A stretch of DNA of 5,015 bases from an uncultured Oscillibacter sp. (GTDB lineage: Bacteria; Bacillota_A; Clostridia; Oscillospirales; Oscillospiraceae). The stretch spans positions 1-5,015 of the forward strand of contig CATOKC010000192.1 in assembly GCA_951800675.1 (NCBI GenBank). Reading direction: 5' to 3'. Shown piece by piece: positions 4,934-5,015 of this stretch. The notes under the pieces are model-generated. The model had not been told where the DNA came from. It did no database searches and saw only the letters and a program-made list of their open reading frames with translations. The first letter of the stretch is position 1. The number at the start of each line of letters is the position of its first letter. A program made the position numbers and the translations under genes.

Positions 4934-5015
4934 ATCAGCCTATAGCAGAGATCAGCAAGGAAACCTTCTGGGCGCTGATCGCCCAGGCGAAGGAACATCC
5001 AAGCGGCCCCGGCGA
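4930..5015 (+). CDS. Start of a second DUF4240-like protein (3' end outside window)
   Basis: A GTG at 4930 overlaps the preceding stop as GTGA, with GAAGGGCGG at 4912-4920 as a moderate RBS about 9 nt upstream. Only 28 complete codons are visible: MNQPIAEISKETFWALIAQA and then KEHPSGPG. The SKETFWALIAQAK segment matches the typical opening of DUF4240 proteins (an acidic/FW-x-LI-x-x-A helix) and aligns with LIDQAR of the preceding gene. The frame stays open to the window edge. It continues the same coupled operon, and the two genes may be tandem relatives. Confidence 0.6.
   Translation, partial: MNQPIAEISKETFWALIAQAKEHPSGPG

Noticed and set aside
1..5015. tRNA, rRNA, CRISPR array, insertion sequence, attachment site or oriT
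   Set aside because: I found no spaced direct repeats, no transposase or relaxase coding sequence and no recognisable structural RNA; coding density leaves only the 787-867 gap.

Overview
The window is a GC-rich, densely packed, single-strand gene block. Its composition, Shine-Dalgarno sites and protein families suggest a clostridial Firmicute, probably an Oscillospiraceae-type gut anaerobe. The combination of a SpaA/Cna-B-type surface protein, a divergent SSB, a ParB-like protein and a chain of small uncharacterised proteins is typical of the accessory or conjugation-support part of an integrative and conjugative element (ICE). No relaxase, integrase, VirB4/VirD4 or oriT is visible here, so the ICE assignment is inferred from gene content and not proven.

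Layout: bases 1-786 hold the 3' end of a surface-protein gene with a SpaA-like prealbumin domain, a second beta-rich domain, and an LPRTG motif one residue before the stop. An 81-bp gap follows, containing a 12-bp-stem hairpin that looks like an intrinsic terminator and then a strong RBS. From 868 to the right edge runs one tightly coupled gene chain: ssb-like (868-1272), ParB-like (1272-2201), an unknown 249-aa protein (2198-2947), an unknown 136-aa protein (2944-3354), an unknown two-domain 381-aa protein (3357-4502), a 144-aa protein resembling DUF4240 (4499-4933), and the start of another DUF4240-like protein (4930 to beyond 5015). Junctions are 1-nt or 4-nt overlaps (TAATG, GTGA, ATGA) or a 2-nt gap, so the chain is probably one operon with translational coupling.

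Functionally, SSB and ParB-like proteins fit maintenance or processing of the element's DNA during transfer or circularisation. The surface protein fits cell-cell contact. The roles of the five downstream proteins cannot be read from sequence. Least explained are two long perfect inverted repeats inside the ParB-like gene (14-bp arms at 1688-1717, 12-bp arms at 1339-1369), the membrane-anchor-less LPRTG terminus, and a shared LYSPL motif that points to module shuffling among the small proteins.
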